Numbered from the stretch's first letter, positions 1 to 6,320 are shown. The stretch is 7,588 nucleotides of DNA from Nitrososphaerota archaeon (GCA_027886945.1 JAPCJM010000007.1:1-7588); one strand, 5' to 3'. Numbers and translations: made by a program. The notes: generated by a model not told the origin, from the sequence alone.

Positions 1-1848
1 AGGGAAGTAGGCGATGAAACGGGCCGTGTTCCAGAGCTTCGTAAGGAACTTGCCCGCGCCAGCCACCCTCTCCACCGAGAGCCTAAAGTCGTAGCCGAGG
101 TTCGCCTCGGCGGCCCCCCAGAAGCGGAAGGTGTCCGTGCCGTACTTTTGGAGCAGCGGCTCCGGGTCCATGAAGTTGCCGAGGCTCTTGCGCATCGCCC
201 TTCCCTGCGCGTCCTGCCCGAGCCCTCCCACCCACGCCTCCTTCCACGGGGCCTTCCCCGTTAGTAGGTAGCACCGCAGGAGCGAGTAATACAGCCAGGT
301 CCTCACTATGTCCTTGCCCTGCAGCCTGAGCGTCGTCGGGTAGGTCGCCTTGTGGAACTTCTGGTTCTTCGTTATCTTTGTCACGTAGAGCGCCGAGATG
401 CTCGAGTCCATCCAGGTGTCGAACGTGCGCGTCTCGCCGACGAACTTCGTGTTGGCGCACTTCGTACACTTCCTGAACGGGGCGGGGTCCTTCCAAGGCC
501 TGTAATACTTTCCTGCTTTCGGCAGATGAGGCGTCGCGCACTTCGTGCAATACCATATGGGAATCTCGGTCGCGTAGTACCTCCTCCGCGAAATAGGGTA
601 GTCAGTAGTCAGCGAGTCGATCCAGTCGAAAAGTACCTGCCTGTGCATCGGTGGATGGAACTTGACCTGCTTCGCGAGCTTCTTCAGGGTAGGACCGAAC
701 TGGAGCTGCTTGAGATAGAACTCCTCCATGGGGATTATCTCGATGGGCGTGTGGCTCCTCTCGCATAGGGGCGTCCGGTGCTGCACCTGCTCGACCTTGA
801 CCGCAATTTTGGCGTCCTGCAGGTCTTGGATAATCTGGGAGCGGGCGTCCTTGACCGTCATCCCGACGTACTTGCCCGCCACCGCGGTCATCTTCCCTTC
901 CATGTCGATCGCCTGAATCTCTTGAAGCCCGAGCTGCCTGAATATCTGGACGTCGTTGTAGTCGCCATAGCTGCAGACCATCAGGACCCCGGTGCCGAAC
1001 TCGATGTCGACGCTCCTGTGGGTCCTTATCGGCACCTCCTTCCCGTATATCGGGACCACAGCCGTCTTCCCTACTATCCGCTTGTACCGCGAGTCGTTCG
1101 GGTTTACGACCACCAACTGGCACGCGGACAGCAACTCCGGCCTCGTAGTCGTGACCTGGATTTCTTCGCCGGTCTCTTTGACGGTGAATCTGTTGGTGAC
1201 AAGGTAGGCGGGGAGGTCCTCATATTCTATCTCGGCGTCTGCGATGGTGGTCCCGCAGTCCGTGCAGTAGTTGTTCGGCCTCGTCGCGATGTGGATGAGT
1301 CCCTTATCCCAAAGCTCGATGAACGACCACTGAGTCAGGGTCCTGTATTCCTCAGAGTCGGTGCGATACTTTTCCCTGAAATCCCCTGACACTCCCATCC
1401 TCTTCAGGAGGTCGACCATGTACGCCTCGATGTCGTCAAGAGCGTGCTTGCATAGCCCGATGAACTCTTCCCTGGGGGTCTTCCTCATCTGGATCCTGTA
1501 TTTGCGCTCGGTCGCTATCTCGACCGGGAGCCCGTTCCTGTCGATACCGATGGGGTAGAGGACGTTGAACCCTCGCATCCTCGCTGACCTTGCCACCATG
1601 TCTATCTGCGCATATTGGGTCAGCGCCCCTGGGTGCCACGGTTTTCCTGAAGGGTATGGTGGAGGCGTGTCCATCACGAAGTTACGCTTTTTATCGATAT
1701 TCGGTCTAAACTTGAAATTATCTTCAATCCCCCATATCCTCCGAACCTCTTCTTCGAGGAGGGGGTTCCAGCTGGTAGACTCCAGCTTGTTGGGCGGTGC
1801 TGCTGTCGCGGCGCCCGTGGCCCGCGGTTGCTCCCCCTGGGTCTGCAA
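1..1848 (-). CDS. valS: Valyl-tRNA synthetase, archaeal type (3' end beyond window)
   Basis: Class I aminoacyl-tRNA synthetase that attaches valine to tRNA-Val in the cytoplasm and edits mischarged threonine. The frame is open for 616 codons to the window edge. From the start, the catalytic signature PYPSGKPWHPGA lies at about residues 65-75 (HIGH replaced by HPGA), followed by LYPIGIDRNGLPVE. The CP1 editing domain follows, with TTTRPELLSACQL near 233 and FGTGVLMVCSYGDYND further on. A zinc-ribbon pair (CTKC 434-437, CTKC 461-464) precedes FDTWMDSSIS. The KMSKS loop reads AMRKS (551-555) before LGN. The C-terminal anticodon-binding domain is missing because of the window edge. A stop at 1854-1852 limits the 5' end, and TTG 1848 is the only ATG/GTG/TTG codon before conserved sequence. 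A GTGA motif lies 8 nt upstream. An ATG at 1855 is out of frame. Identity is firm; the start is less so. Confidence 0.95.
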   Translation of the reverse strand, partial: MQTQGEQPRATGAATAAPPNKLESTSWNPLLEEEVRRIWGIEDNFKFRPNIDKKRNFVMDTPPPYPSGKPWHPGALTQYAQIDMVARSARMRGFNVLYPIGIDRNGLPVEIATERKYRIQMRKTPREEFIGLCKHALDDIEAYMVDLLKRMGVSGDFREKYRTDSEEYRTLTQWSFIELWDKGLIHIATRPNNYCTDCGTTIADAEIEYEDLPAYLVTNRFTVKETGEEIQVTTTRPELLSACQLVVVNPNDSRYKRIVGKTAVVPIYGKEVPIRTHRSVDIEFGTGVLMVCSYGDYNDVQIFRQLGLQEIQAIDMEGKMTAVAGKYVGMTVKDARSQIIQDLQDAKIAVKVEQVQHRTPLCERSHTPIEIIPMEEFYLKQLQFGPTLKKLAKQVKFHPPMHRQVLFDWIDSLTTDYPISRRRYYATEIPIWYCTKCATPHLPKAGKYYRPWKDPAPFRKCTKCANTKFVGETRTFDTWMDSSISALYVTKITKNQKFHKATYPTTLRLQGKDIVRTWLYYSLLRCYLLTGKAPWKEAWVGGLGQDAQGRAMRKSLGNFMDPEPLLQKYGTDTFRFWGAAEANLGYDFRLSVERVAGAGKFLTKLWNTARFIAYFP

Positions 1849-1873
1849 AACTCATTTCACTTCATAGGGAGGG

Positions 1874-1879
1874 TATTTA
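1874..1879 (-). promoter_or_regulatory. Candidate TATA box for valS
   Basis: The minus strand reads TAAATA here. Its centre is about 26 nt from position 1850, the usual archaeal distance between box A and the transcription start. That would place the start only 2-3 nt before TTG 1848, making valS nearly leaderless. The match to box A is modest and no clear BRE is visible, so this is an inference from spacing. Confidence 0.3.
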
Positions 1880-1898
1880 GCATTGAACCTATGCAAAT

Positions 1899-2131
1899 TC
1901 ACCGCACTTCCCTGAAGAGAGACGCTGCCAGGATTCGGCGTAGATGGAGGGACTCGTCGCCGAGAATTACAACTCCAGATTTCCTGAGTCGAGTTAGCTC
2001 CCTTGAGCGCTTTTGGAGACATTTGACGCCAGATGTTCAGCCAGCCGGAGCTCTATTATCCTCTCTTTGTCAGCAATTCTTTAGCGCCAGTGGTTGCTTG
2101 ATTCGTCTCTCAGGATTTTGCCCAAGTCTCC
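1899..2131 (-). pseudogene. Possible degenerate coding remnant between queC-like gene and valS
   Basis: This fills most of the longest intergenic gap. Read on the minus strand in the frame of the upstream queC-like gene, past its TAG stop (2134-2132), it gives GDLGKILRDESSNHWR, a TAA at 2083-2081, then IADKERIIELRLAEHLASN and onward to a TAA at 1996-1994. Another frame (2036-1899) reads RELTRLRKSGVVILGDES and then LHLRRILAASLFREVR up to TGA 1901-1899, but has no ATG, GTG or TTG start. These stretches have the charged/hydrophobic pattern of real protein but are split by stops and a frame change. The reading is a decayed small gene or 3' extension. No family is recognised, and chance in GC-rich DNA is a serious alternative. 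Confidence 0.2.
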
Positions 2132-2941
2132 CTATCGCGTCCGCTTCTGGACATAGACGCCATTGGTTTTCTCGTACTTCACCTCGGTCAATGGCGGTTT
2201 CGAATATAAGCTCCTATCATGCACGCCTGCCGTCTTGAAGGCAAGTGCCCTCCTTTTGTCGTTCGAGCACCAGCCACAGTGGACCGGCAGCTTCTTGCCT
2301 CCAATCGTCTTGAAGCTGTGACCCGAGTAGCAACTATACGTATACTGCCACGGAACTCCCAGCTCGTCTCCTAGCTTCACTACCTTGTCCTTGTCGTAGG
2401 TGATGAGGGGCGCGAGCAGTCTATACCCTCCGTGGTGGGTTGCCTGTTCGCCCAATCTGTTGATTTCCTCGAGGAATTCGGGGGTGTTGTCTTTCATTGC
2501 CACCGGCGTCTCCCTGCGAATTCCGATGTATACGTCGAACCGTTCGCGGGTGGAAATGTAGAACGATTCAGCGTGGGCCAGCCCGACCAGCAGGAGTATC
2601 GCGTTCCTGCACGGGTCCCACCACTTCAGAATCCTGTCTCTTGCCTTGTCAGGGTCCCATAGGTCCTCGCTCTTCGTCTCCGGGATTTCCTTCTCGGCGT
2701 GTGTGAGGAGAGACGTGCTTATCTTGCCGAGCCATCTCATGTCGATGAGCTTCAGAGGCGCTTTCAGCTCCCTCGATATCTCCTTGATGCAGAGCCCTTC
2801 GTATTCGTATGTCCTCTGCCCGTAGTTGCAGAAGAGTAGAAGCTGGTGCGCCGGTTTGACAGTCTTCTTGACGTAGTACGCCATGGTCACAGAATCCGCC
2901 CCTCCTGAGATGCAACAAATCGCGCTCCTGGCCTTGCTCAA
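2132..2941 (-). CDS. queC: QueC-like PP-loop enzyme (7-cyano-7-deazaguanine synthase family), divergent
   Basis: QueC uses ATP and ammonia to turn 7-carboxy-7-deazaguanine into preQ0, the precursor of archaeosine in archaeal tRNA. Numbered from TTG 2941 (269 aa), it has the PP-loop SGGADS (12-17), NYGQRTYEYE (39-48), PCRN (110-113, for the usual PGRN), GIRRETPVAMKDNTPEF (140-156) where QueC normally has a GV...SGYPDCR-type loop, and a C-terminal zinc region with C204 and CGWC (222-225). The fourth zinc cysteine of the family is Asp228. It is somewhat longer than typical QueC (about 220-240 aa), with an insert between C204 and CGWC. The start was chosen because GAGGTG (2953-2948) sits 6 nt before TTG 2941; TTG 2962 is in frame but has no such site. 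It lies 33 nt behind a QueT-type transporter gene, probably in one transcript. Family assignment is good; the exact substrate is uncertain because of the altered loop and missing ligand. Confidence 0.82.
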   Translation of the reverse strand: MSKARSAICCISGGADSVTMAYYVKKTVKPAHQLLLFCNYGQRTYEYEGLCIKEISRELKAPLKLIDMRWLGKISTSLLTHAEKEIPETKSEDLWDPDKARDRILKWWDPCRNAILLLVGLAHAESFYISTRERFDVYIGIRRETPVAMKDNTPEFLEEINRLGEQATHHGGYRLLAPLITYDKDKVVKLGDELGVPWQYTYSCYSGHSFKTIGGKKLPVHCGWCSNDKRRALAFKTAGVHDRSLYSKPPLTEVKYEKTNGVYVQKRTR

Positions 2942-2947
2942 GGTCCG

Positions 2948-2953
2948 CACCTC
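2948..2953 (-). promoter_or_regulatory. Shine-Dalgarno for queC-like gene
   Basis: GAGGTG on the minus strand matches the archaeal anti-SD core and ends 6 nt before TTG 2941. This favours that codon over the longer in-frame TTG at 2962. The resulting protein begins a few residues before the first PP-loop strand, as is normal for QueC. Confidence 0.5.
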
Positions 2954-2974
2954 GCCTTCCAACCCGGGCTCATA

Positions 2975-3472
2975 TCAGTTAGGGAACTTCCTTTGCAGCA
3001 CGCCCAGTCGCTTCACTGATCTAAACAACAGATAACCGAACACAGCTGTGGCAATGAAGACTCCCACCGTCACCTGAGGGATTTCCACCAACAACGGCAA
3101 TTTGAACGCGTAATTCAGCGCGTAACTGACTGATATTCCCAGGGCGACGGAATATAGGGTCAACCCCACGAAGACGCTCTTGTTCCGAAGCTTCCACAGG
3201 AGGAACGAGAAAAAGAAAGAGGGAATGACGTTTATGAGATCTATTGGGCCGAGAGGGTCGCCAAGAGCAGGCTGGTTCGCCAAAAAGACCCCCAACGTCT
3301 GTCCAAGGACAGCCGGCCACCCGATGATGGGGACTAGGCCAATGAGGACGTTCGCAACTCGCAAATTGATCGCCCCATAACTTATGGGATTGAATACGAG
3401 AGCCAGCGCGACGTACATAGCCGCATAAACCGCTGCCGTGGAAATGAGGACGCTCCTCCTGGGGCTGCGCAT
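2975..3472 (-). CDS. queT: QueT-family transporter (queuosine/7-deazaguanine precursor uptake)
   Basis: Small polytopic membrane protein of the QueT family, whose bacterial members are vitamin-transporter-like proteins linked to uptake of queuosine precursors. From ATG 3472 it has 165 residues and five or six hydrophobic segments: about residues 8-28, 36-63 (possibly two helices), 74-92, 98-122 and 129-150. The segment SYGAINLRVANVLIGLVP corresponds to the family's G-x-x-x-x-R-[IV] signature after the first helix. GVFLANQPALGDPLGPIDLI then matches the 'G.xIAN...G..D' region. An in-frame TTG at 3577 would add 35 Pro/Arg-rich residues with no membrane segment. I prefer ATG 3472, because a TATA-like site at 3592-3587 predicts transcription starting downstream of 3577. 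The queC-like gene follows directly, which supports a role in 7-deazaguanine supply. The true substrate and any ECF energising partner are not visible here. Confidence 0.75.
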   Translation of the reverse strand: MRSPRRSVLISTAAVYAAMYVALALVFNPISYGAINLRVANVLIGLVPIIGWPAVLGQTLGVFLANQPALGDPLGPIDLINVIPSFFFSFLLWKLRNKSVFVGLTLYSVALGISVSYALNYAFKLPLLVEIPQVTVGVFIATAVFGYLLFRSVKRLGVLQRKFPN

Positions 3473-3586
3473 CGTTTCTTTGTCGGTCTTGTTGATGTTC
3501 TCTTCTCTCCTCCGACCCGGGGTTTCTAGAGGCGGAACGGGGGGAGGCCCTCTCACCCGCCTGTCCGCTAGGCTCAACTCGGATTG

Positions 3587-3592
3587 TTATAA
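3587..3592 (-). promoter_or_regulatory. Candidate TATA box for queT-queC
   Basis: TTATAA on the minus strand, in an AT-rich patch (CGTTATAACAAT) in otherwise GC-rich DNA just downstream of the YchF gene. Transcription would start near 3563, giving a leader of about 90 nt to ATG 3472. That leader carries a CCTCC (3547-3543) and a GGAGG (3513-3509) that could pair, but the stem would be only 5 bp, so I do not call a riboswitch. Confidence 0.4.
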
Positions 3593-3616
3593 CGATTGCA
3601 GCGGACTGAAAGAAGG

Positions 3617-3638
3617 TCGTGGGTCAGTCGTGGGTCAG
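3617..3638. repeat. Tandem duplication of 11 bp at the stop codon of the YchF-like gene
   Basis: TCGTGGGTCAG occurs twice, head to tail and identical, at 3617-3627 and 3628-3638 on the plus strand. On the minus strand each unit reads CTGACCCACGA, so each carries a TGA. The upstream copy supplies the stop of the YchF-like gene (3637-3635). This looks like a recent slippage duplication that left the protein end unchanged. Confidence 0.85.
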
Positions 3639-4852
3639 CCTCTCTTTGCCGTCGAGACCATGGAGAGAACGTCCCTGTCCCTCAAGACGTAGTCCACAGG
3701 AAGATGGAGCGCAGTCCTCGCATCAATCCCGTAGAGCAGGCCTTTGAACAGGTCGGTATGAACTGCCTTGGCTAGGTCCTCTACTGTTGAACCCGCGGGC
3801 AGCAGGTACACGTCCGGAAGGACGTTCCCGTGCTTGTCAGTCAACTTCTCCGGGTCGGAGACGGGATAGACCGCGTTCATCTTCAGGAGCTTGAAGATCG
3901 CGATGTTGAGGGCGAACTGGACTCCTGTCCTGAGGTACTCTCCGAAGACCTTCCTCCTGATGTACGCGAGGGCGTTTCTCTGCGCGTCAGTCAGCTCTTG
4001 AGGCCTGACCACGTCGAAGCGCTCCTCGCCGGGGACGTACTTTATCAGCCCCTTGACCTCGGCCCTCCTCAAGGAGAGCTCGGCCTCTCCGCTGGTCGGG
4101 ACGACCATCAGGTCCTTGTACCTCTCCCTGAGGGCCTTGAAGTTCTCGCCGGCGTTGGGGAGGTCCATCTTGTTCGCGATTATCAGCGTGGGCTTGGAGA
4201 CGTCCCTCAGGACCCAGCAGAAGTTCTGGATCTCCTTCTCGTTCCAACTGTCTACATCCTTGTCCATGAGCATGGCCTCGTTGAGAGCGTAGATCACGTG
4301 TTCTCGCTTCACGCCTATCCCCTGCAGTACCTCCGCGACGGCCTCAGGAAGGCCTACTCCCGGGAGCTTCGCGGCCTTCGATATCTTCACCATGTTGCTA
4401 GAGAAGAGCTTGGTGTACCACAAGACGAGCTCGAGCTCGACGTCCGCCAAATCAGCGAGCGGGTCGCCGGTACCCGGTTCGGCTATCTTCCCGTCCTTGT
4501 CAACGCTGCCCGAGGCGTCCACCACGTGCAAAAGCGCGTCCGATTGGGCCGCCACCGCGAGGAACTGGTTCCCGAGACCCTTGCCCATCCACGCTCCCTT
4601 TATGAGACCCGGAAGGTCGGTCACTTCGATTGGGATGAATCTCCACCCCTCGACGCACTTTGAGTTCTTCGGGTTGTCTTGGAGGTTGAATTCCTTGTGG
4701 ACGCACAGCGTGACCGCCTGAGCTATCCCGGTGTCTGGAGACTTGGTTGTGAAGGGGTAGTTGGAGATCTCTCCCGCTTTCAGCGTCATCGAGTCGTAGA
4801 GGGTCGTCTTTCCGGCGTTGGTCTTGCCAATCAATCCGATACGAATGACCAT
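3635..4852 (-). CDS. ychF: YchF/OLA1-like TGS-domain translation-associated GTPase
   Basis: Cytoplasmic P-loop NTPase of the Obg superfamily, YchF/OLA1 branch, in its archaeal form of about 400 aa. Members bind ribosomes; bacterial YchF and human OLA1 are linked to stress responses and initiation. Visible motifs are G1 GKTNAGKTT (9-17), a switch I stretch YPFTTKSPDTG (32-42), G3 DLPG (79-82) and G4 NKMD (227-230). A helical insert fills roughly 140-215. The C-terminal TGS domain begins near 325 (VYLLPAGSTVEDLAKAVHTD) and runs to the end. NKMD is the GTP-type G4, whereas bacterial YchF and OLA1 carry NxxE and prefer ATP, so GTP is the likely substrate. ATG 4852 is the natural start, placing the first beta strand at residues 3-8. 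The gene follows aRF1 after 108 nt and may share its transcript; a weak CTTAACTA (4923-4916) could be a separate promoter. Confidence 0.92.
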   Translation of the reverse strand: MVIRIGLIGKTNAGKTTLYDSMTLKAGEISNYPFTTKSPDTGIAQAVTLCVHKEFNLQDNPKNSKCVEGWRFIPIEVTDLPGLIKGAWMGKGLGNQFLAVAAQSDALLHVVDASGSVDKDGKIAEPGTGDPLADLADVELELVLWYTKLFSSNMVKISKAAKLPGVGLPEAVAEVLQGIGVKREHVIYALNEAMLMDKDVDSWNEKEIQNFCWVLRDVSKPTLIIANKMDLPNAGENFKALRERYKDLMVVPTSGEAELSLRRAEVKGLIKYVPGEERFDVVRPQELTDAQRNALAYIRRKVFGEYLRTGVQFALNIAIFKLLKMNAVYPVSDPEKLTDKHGNVLPDVYLLPAGSTVEDLAKAVHTDLFKGLLYGIDARTALHLPVDYVLRDRDVLSMVSTAKRG

Positions 4853-4960
4853 TTTGTTATCAGTTCTCCCACAGCAGTCGAGCCTCGTCTGCTAGGTGCA
4901 AAGCGTCGCTTCCAGTAGTTAAGGGTATGCTGTAAGACGCGACATGCCTGCCTCGATTGG

Positions 4961-6220
4961 CTAGACACCCGTCGGCCTGTATCTGAGGAAGGCGGCCACG
5001 CCGCCGAAGGACTTCAGCATCGCCCCTTCCTCGGTGCCCGACGATATCACTTCGACCTTCGCTCCAACCTGGATTGCCCTCTCCTCGAGGAAGTCCACGA
5101 CGTCGGTCTCGTCGACCTCGAAGTCCTTCGAACCGCACGACGCGCACGGCTCCGTGGATATCTCTTGCATCGCCTGGGTCTTCTTCGAACTCGGGGCGAA
5201 CTTCTCCTTCACGGTCTGGCAGTTCTTGCAAGTCGCGGTTATCCTCACCATATCGACATCGTCCGCGACGAGGATCGTCTCGACGTTGCTCTTCTCAAGA
5301 GCTTGGATTATCCTTGGAAGGCCGTACGCGGCCACCCCGTTCGGCTTGTTGACCTCGGCAAGAAATCGCTGGACCAGCTTCTTCTCCTCGAAGAGCCTCA
5401 CGTCCTGAAGCTTATCCGCCGCCTTGTCGACCAGCTCTCTGACGCCCTCGCGTCCCGAATAGGCGGTGTCAATCACGGCGACGATGTTCTTCCGTAGCTG
5501 GTAGTTCAGGAACTCTGTCTTGAGGAACTCTTCCTTGGTGAAGCCCGGGCCGCCGACTATCAGCCCCGTGACCTTGTACTCTTCGACAAAGATCCTGTTC
5601 GCATGGTCTGCCACCCTGTGGTAGAAGTATGTCAGCTCCATCTCCCTCCCCCGCTCGTACCTTCTGGCGCTCTGCCCCCCCTTCCTCGTCTTCCCGGAGA
5701 TGCCAGAGGTCATAACGTTCACGACCTCGAAGCTCTCTCCGGAGAGTATCCCTATCCCAACGTCGTTGGCGTCGATGGCGAGAATCCCGTAGACCTTCTC
5801 CTCCTTGAGCATGTCCTTTAGGTACTCGATGTGGAAATGGTCGTCGCACTGGTAGAGGAAGCTCTTGACTGGCTTCGGAGGGACTATCTCGCGGAGCACG
5901 ATCACTTCGCTCCCCGGGCCGTTCGTCATGAGGGCCCCGCAGAAGATGACCAGACCATTGTCGGGGGTCTCCCTGTAGAGCTTGAGCTTCTGCATCGTCT
6001 TCGTGAGGGCGTCCTGGACATGATTCCGCGTCGTGTCCGACTTTATGTTCCCTGCAGTCCCCCACTCGTTCCTCAGGTAGGCGATGACCTCGTGGATGGG
6101 CTTCTTCGGGGGGATATACAGCGAGACCAGCTCGGTCCCGCGTCCCTCCTTGCCCGAAAGCTCCGAGATGACCTTCCGAATCTTGTATAATCTTACAGAA
6201 TCTCCCTTTGTGCTTAACAA
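4961..6220 (-). CDS. prf1: Peptide chain release factor subunit 1 (aRF1)
   Basis: The single class-1 release factor of archaea; it reads all three stop codons and triggers peptidyl-tRNA hydrolysis on the ribosome. Its 419 residues match the family length. Domain 1 carries NIKS (58-61) and YQCDDHF (123-129, the YxCxxxF element), both used in stop-codon decoding. Domain 2 carries GGQ (181-183) in SGKTRKGGQSARR, the catalytic tip. Domain 3 has the zinc-type mini-domain with CKNC (331-334) and CASC (359-362). The start is TTG 6220, supported by GGAGGT ending 8 nt upstream and by normal family alignment from LYKIRKVISEL. The gene has a strong TATA box about 100 nt upstream and an unusually structured leader with two short upstream frames. 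Loss of stop decoding can be excluded because all decoding motifs are intact. Confidence 0.97.
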   Translation of the reverse strand: MLSTKGDSVRLYKIRKVISELSGKEGRGTELVSLYIPPKKPIHEVIAYLRNEWGTAGNIKSDTTRNHVQDALTKTMQKLKLYRETPDNGLVIFCGALMTNGPGSEVIVLREIVPPKPVKSFLYQCDDHFHIEYLKDMLKEEKVYGILAIDANDVGIGILSGESFEVVNVMTSGISGKTRKGGQSARRYERGREMELTYFYHRVADHANRIFVEEYKVTGLIVGGPGFTKEEFLKTEFLNYQLRKNIVAVIDTAYSGREGVRELVDKAADKLQDVRLFEEKKLVQRFLAEVNKPNGVAAYGLPRIIQALEKSNVETILVADDVDMVRITATCKNCQTVKEKFAPSSKKTQAMQEISTEPCASCGSKDFEVDETDVVDFLEERAIQVGAKVEVISSGTEEGAMLKSFGGVAAFLRYRPTGV

Positions 6221-6228
6221 TGAGGATG

Positions 6229-6234
6229 ACCTCC
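6229..6234 (-). promoter_or_regulatory. Shine-Dalgarno for aRF1
   Basis: GGAGGT on the minus strand lies 8 nt before TTG 6220 and so decides the non-ATG start. It sits 3 nt beyond the closing arm of the leader helix (ending at 6238), close enough for folding to affect ribosome access. Confidence 0.8.
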
Positions 6235-6237
6235 GGT

Positions 6238-6281
6238 GAGTCAGCTAACGTATTCGTTAGGAAGTGCCGCGCATCTGACTC
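6238..6281 (-). promoter_or_regulatory. Structured 5' leader of the aRF1 mRNA
   Basis: In transcript direction, GAGTCAG (6275-6281) pairs perfectly with CTGACTC (6238-6244), and CTAACG (6255-6260) pairs with CGTTAG (6245-6250) across an AATA loop. The two right arms are adjacent, so a 6-bp hairpin stacks directly on a 7-bp stem. One side carries a 14-nt bulge, ATGCGCGGCACTTC (6261-6274). The element lies between the predicted transcription start (about 6298) and the Shine-Dalgarno. A role in translational control is inferred; a protein-binding site in DNA is possible. Confidence 0.6.
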
Positions 6282-6291
6282 GAGACTCCAT
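6241..6291 (-). other. Possible 16-codon upstream ORF in the aRF1 leader
   Basis: The first AUG expected in the aRF1 transcript (ATG 6291, about 8 nt from the predicted start) opens a frame encoding MESRVRCAALPNEYVS, ending at TGA 6243-6241. The frame covers most of the leader helix, and its stop lies inside the 7-bp arm, 6 nt before the aRF1 Shine-Dalgarno. No good Shine-Dalgarno precedes it, so translation would have to be near-leaderless. A second, nested frame (ATG 6274, codons M-R-G-T-S, TAA 6259-6257) is in phase with aRF1. Confidence 0.25.
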
Positions 6292-6320
6292 TGGGGGATG
6301 GGATTGAAACAGCATTCACC

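Noticed and set aside
778..1389. Plus-strand ORF of 203 codons opposite valS
   Set aside because: It is antisense to the ValS editing domain and has no start signals or recognisable motif. The minus-strand frame is clearly the coding one.
1853..1855. ATG at 1855 as the valS start
   Set aside because: It is in a different frame from valS. That frame reaches a stop shortly before the HIGH-like motif, so it could be the start only if there were an indel error, for which there is no other sign.
1828..2238. Plus-strand ORF of 136 codons across the valS-queC gap
   Set aside because: It overlaps the ends of two minus-strand genes, is rich in Ser/Arg without domain pattern, and has no Shine-Dalgarno or TATA box in place.
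2132..2941. Membership of the QueC-like gene in a Qat- or CBASS-type defence system
   Set aside because: No QatA/B/D, cyclic-nucleotide synthase, ubiquitin-like, E1/E2 or effector gene is nearby; the direct neighbour is a deazaguanine-type transporter and the rest are translation genes.
3473..3563. preQ1-type riboswitch in the queT leader
   Set aside because: I could find only a 5-bp CCTCC/GGAGG pairing and no preQ1 aptamer pattern (C-rich loop with an A-rich tail near the start site). Such riboswitches are known from bacteria, so the case is too weak.
3830..4663. Plus-strand ORF of 277 codons opposite the YchF-like gene
   Set aside because: It is an antisense shadow produced by GC-rich third-position bias. 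The minus strand carries a complete motif-bearing GTPase, and the plus-strand product has no recognisable domain.
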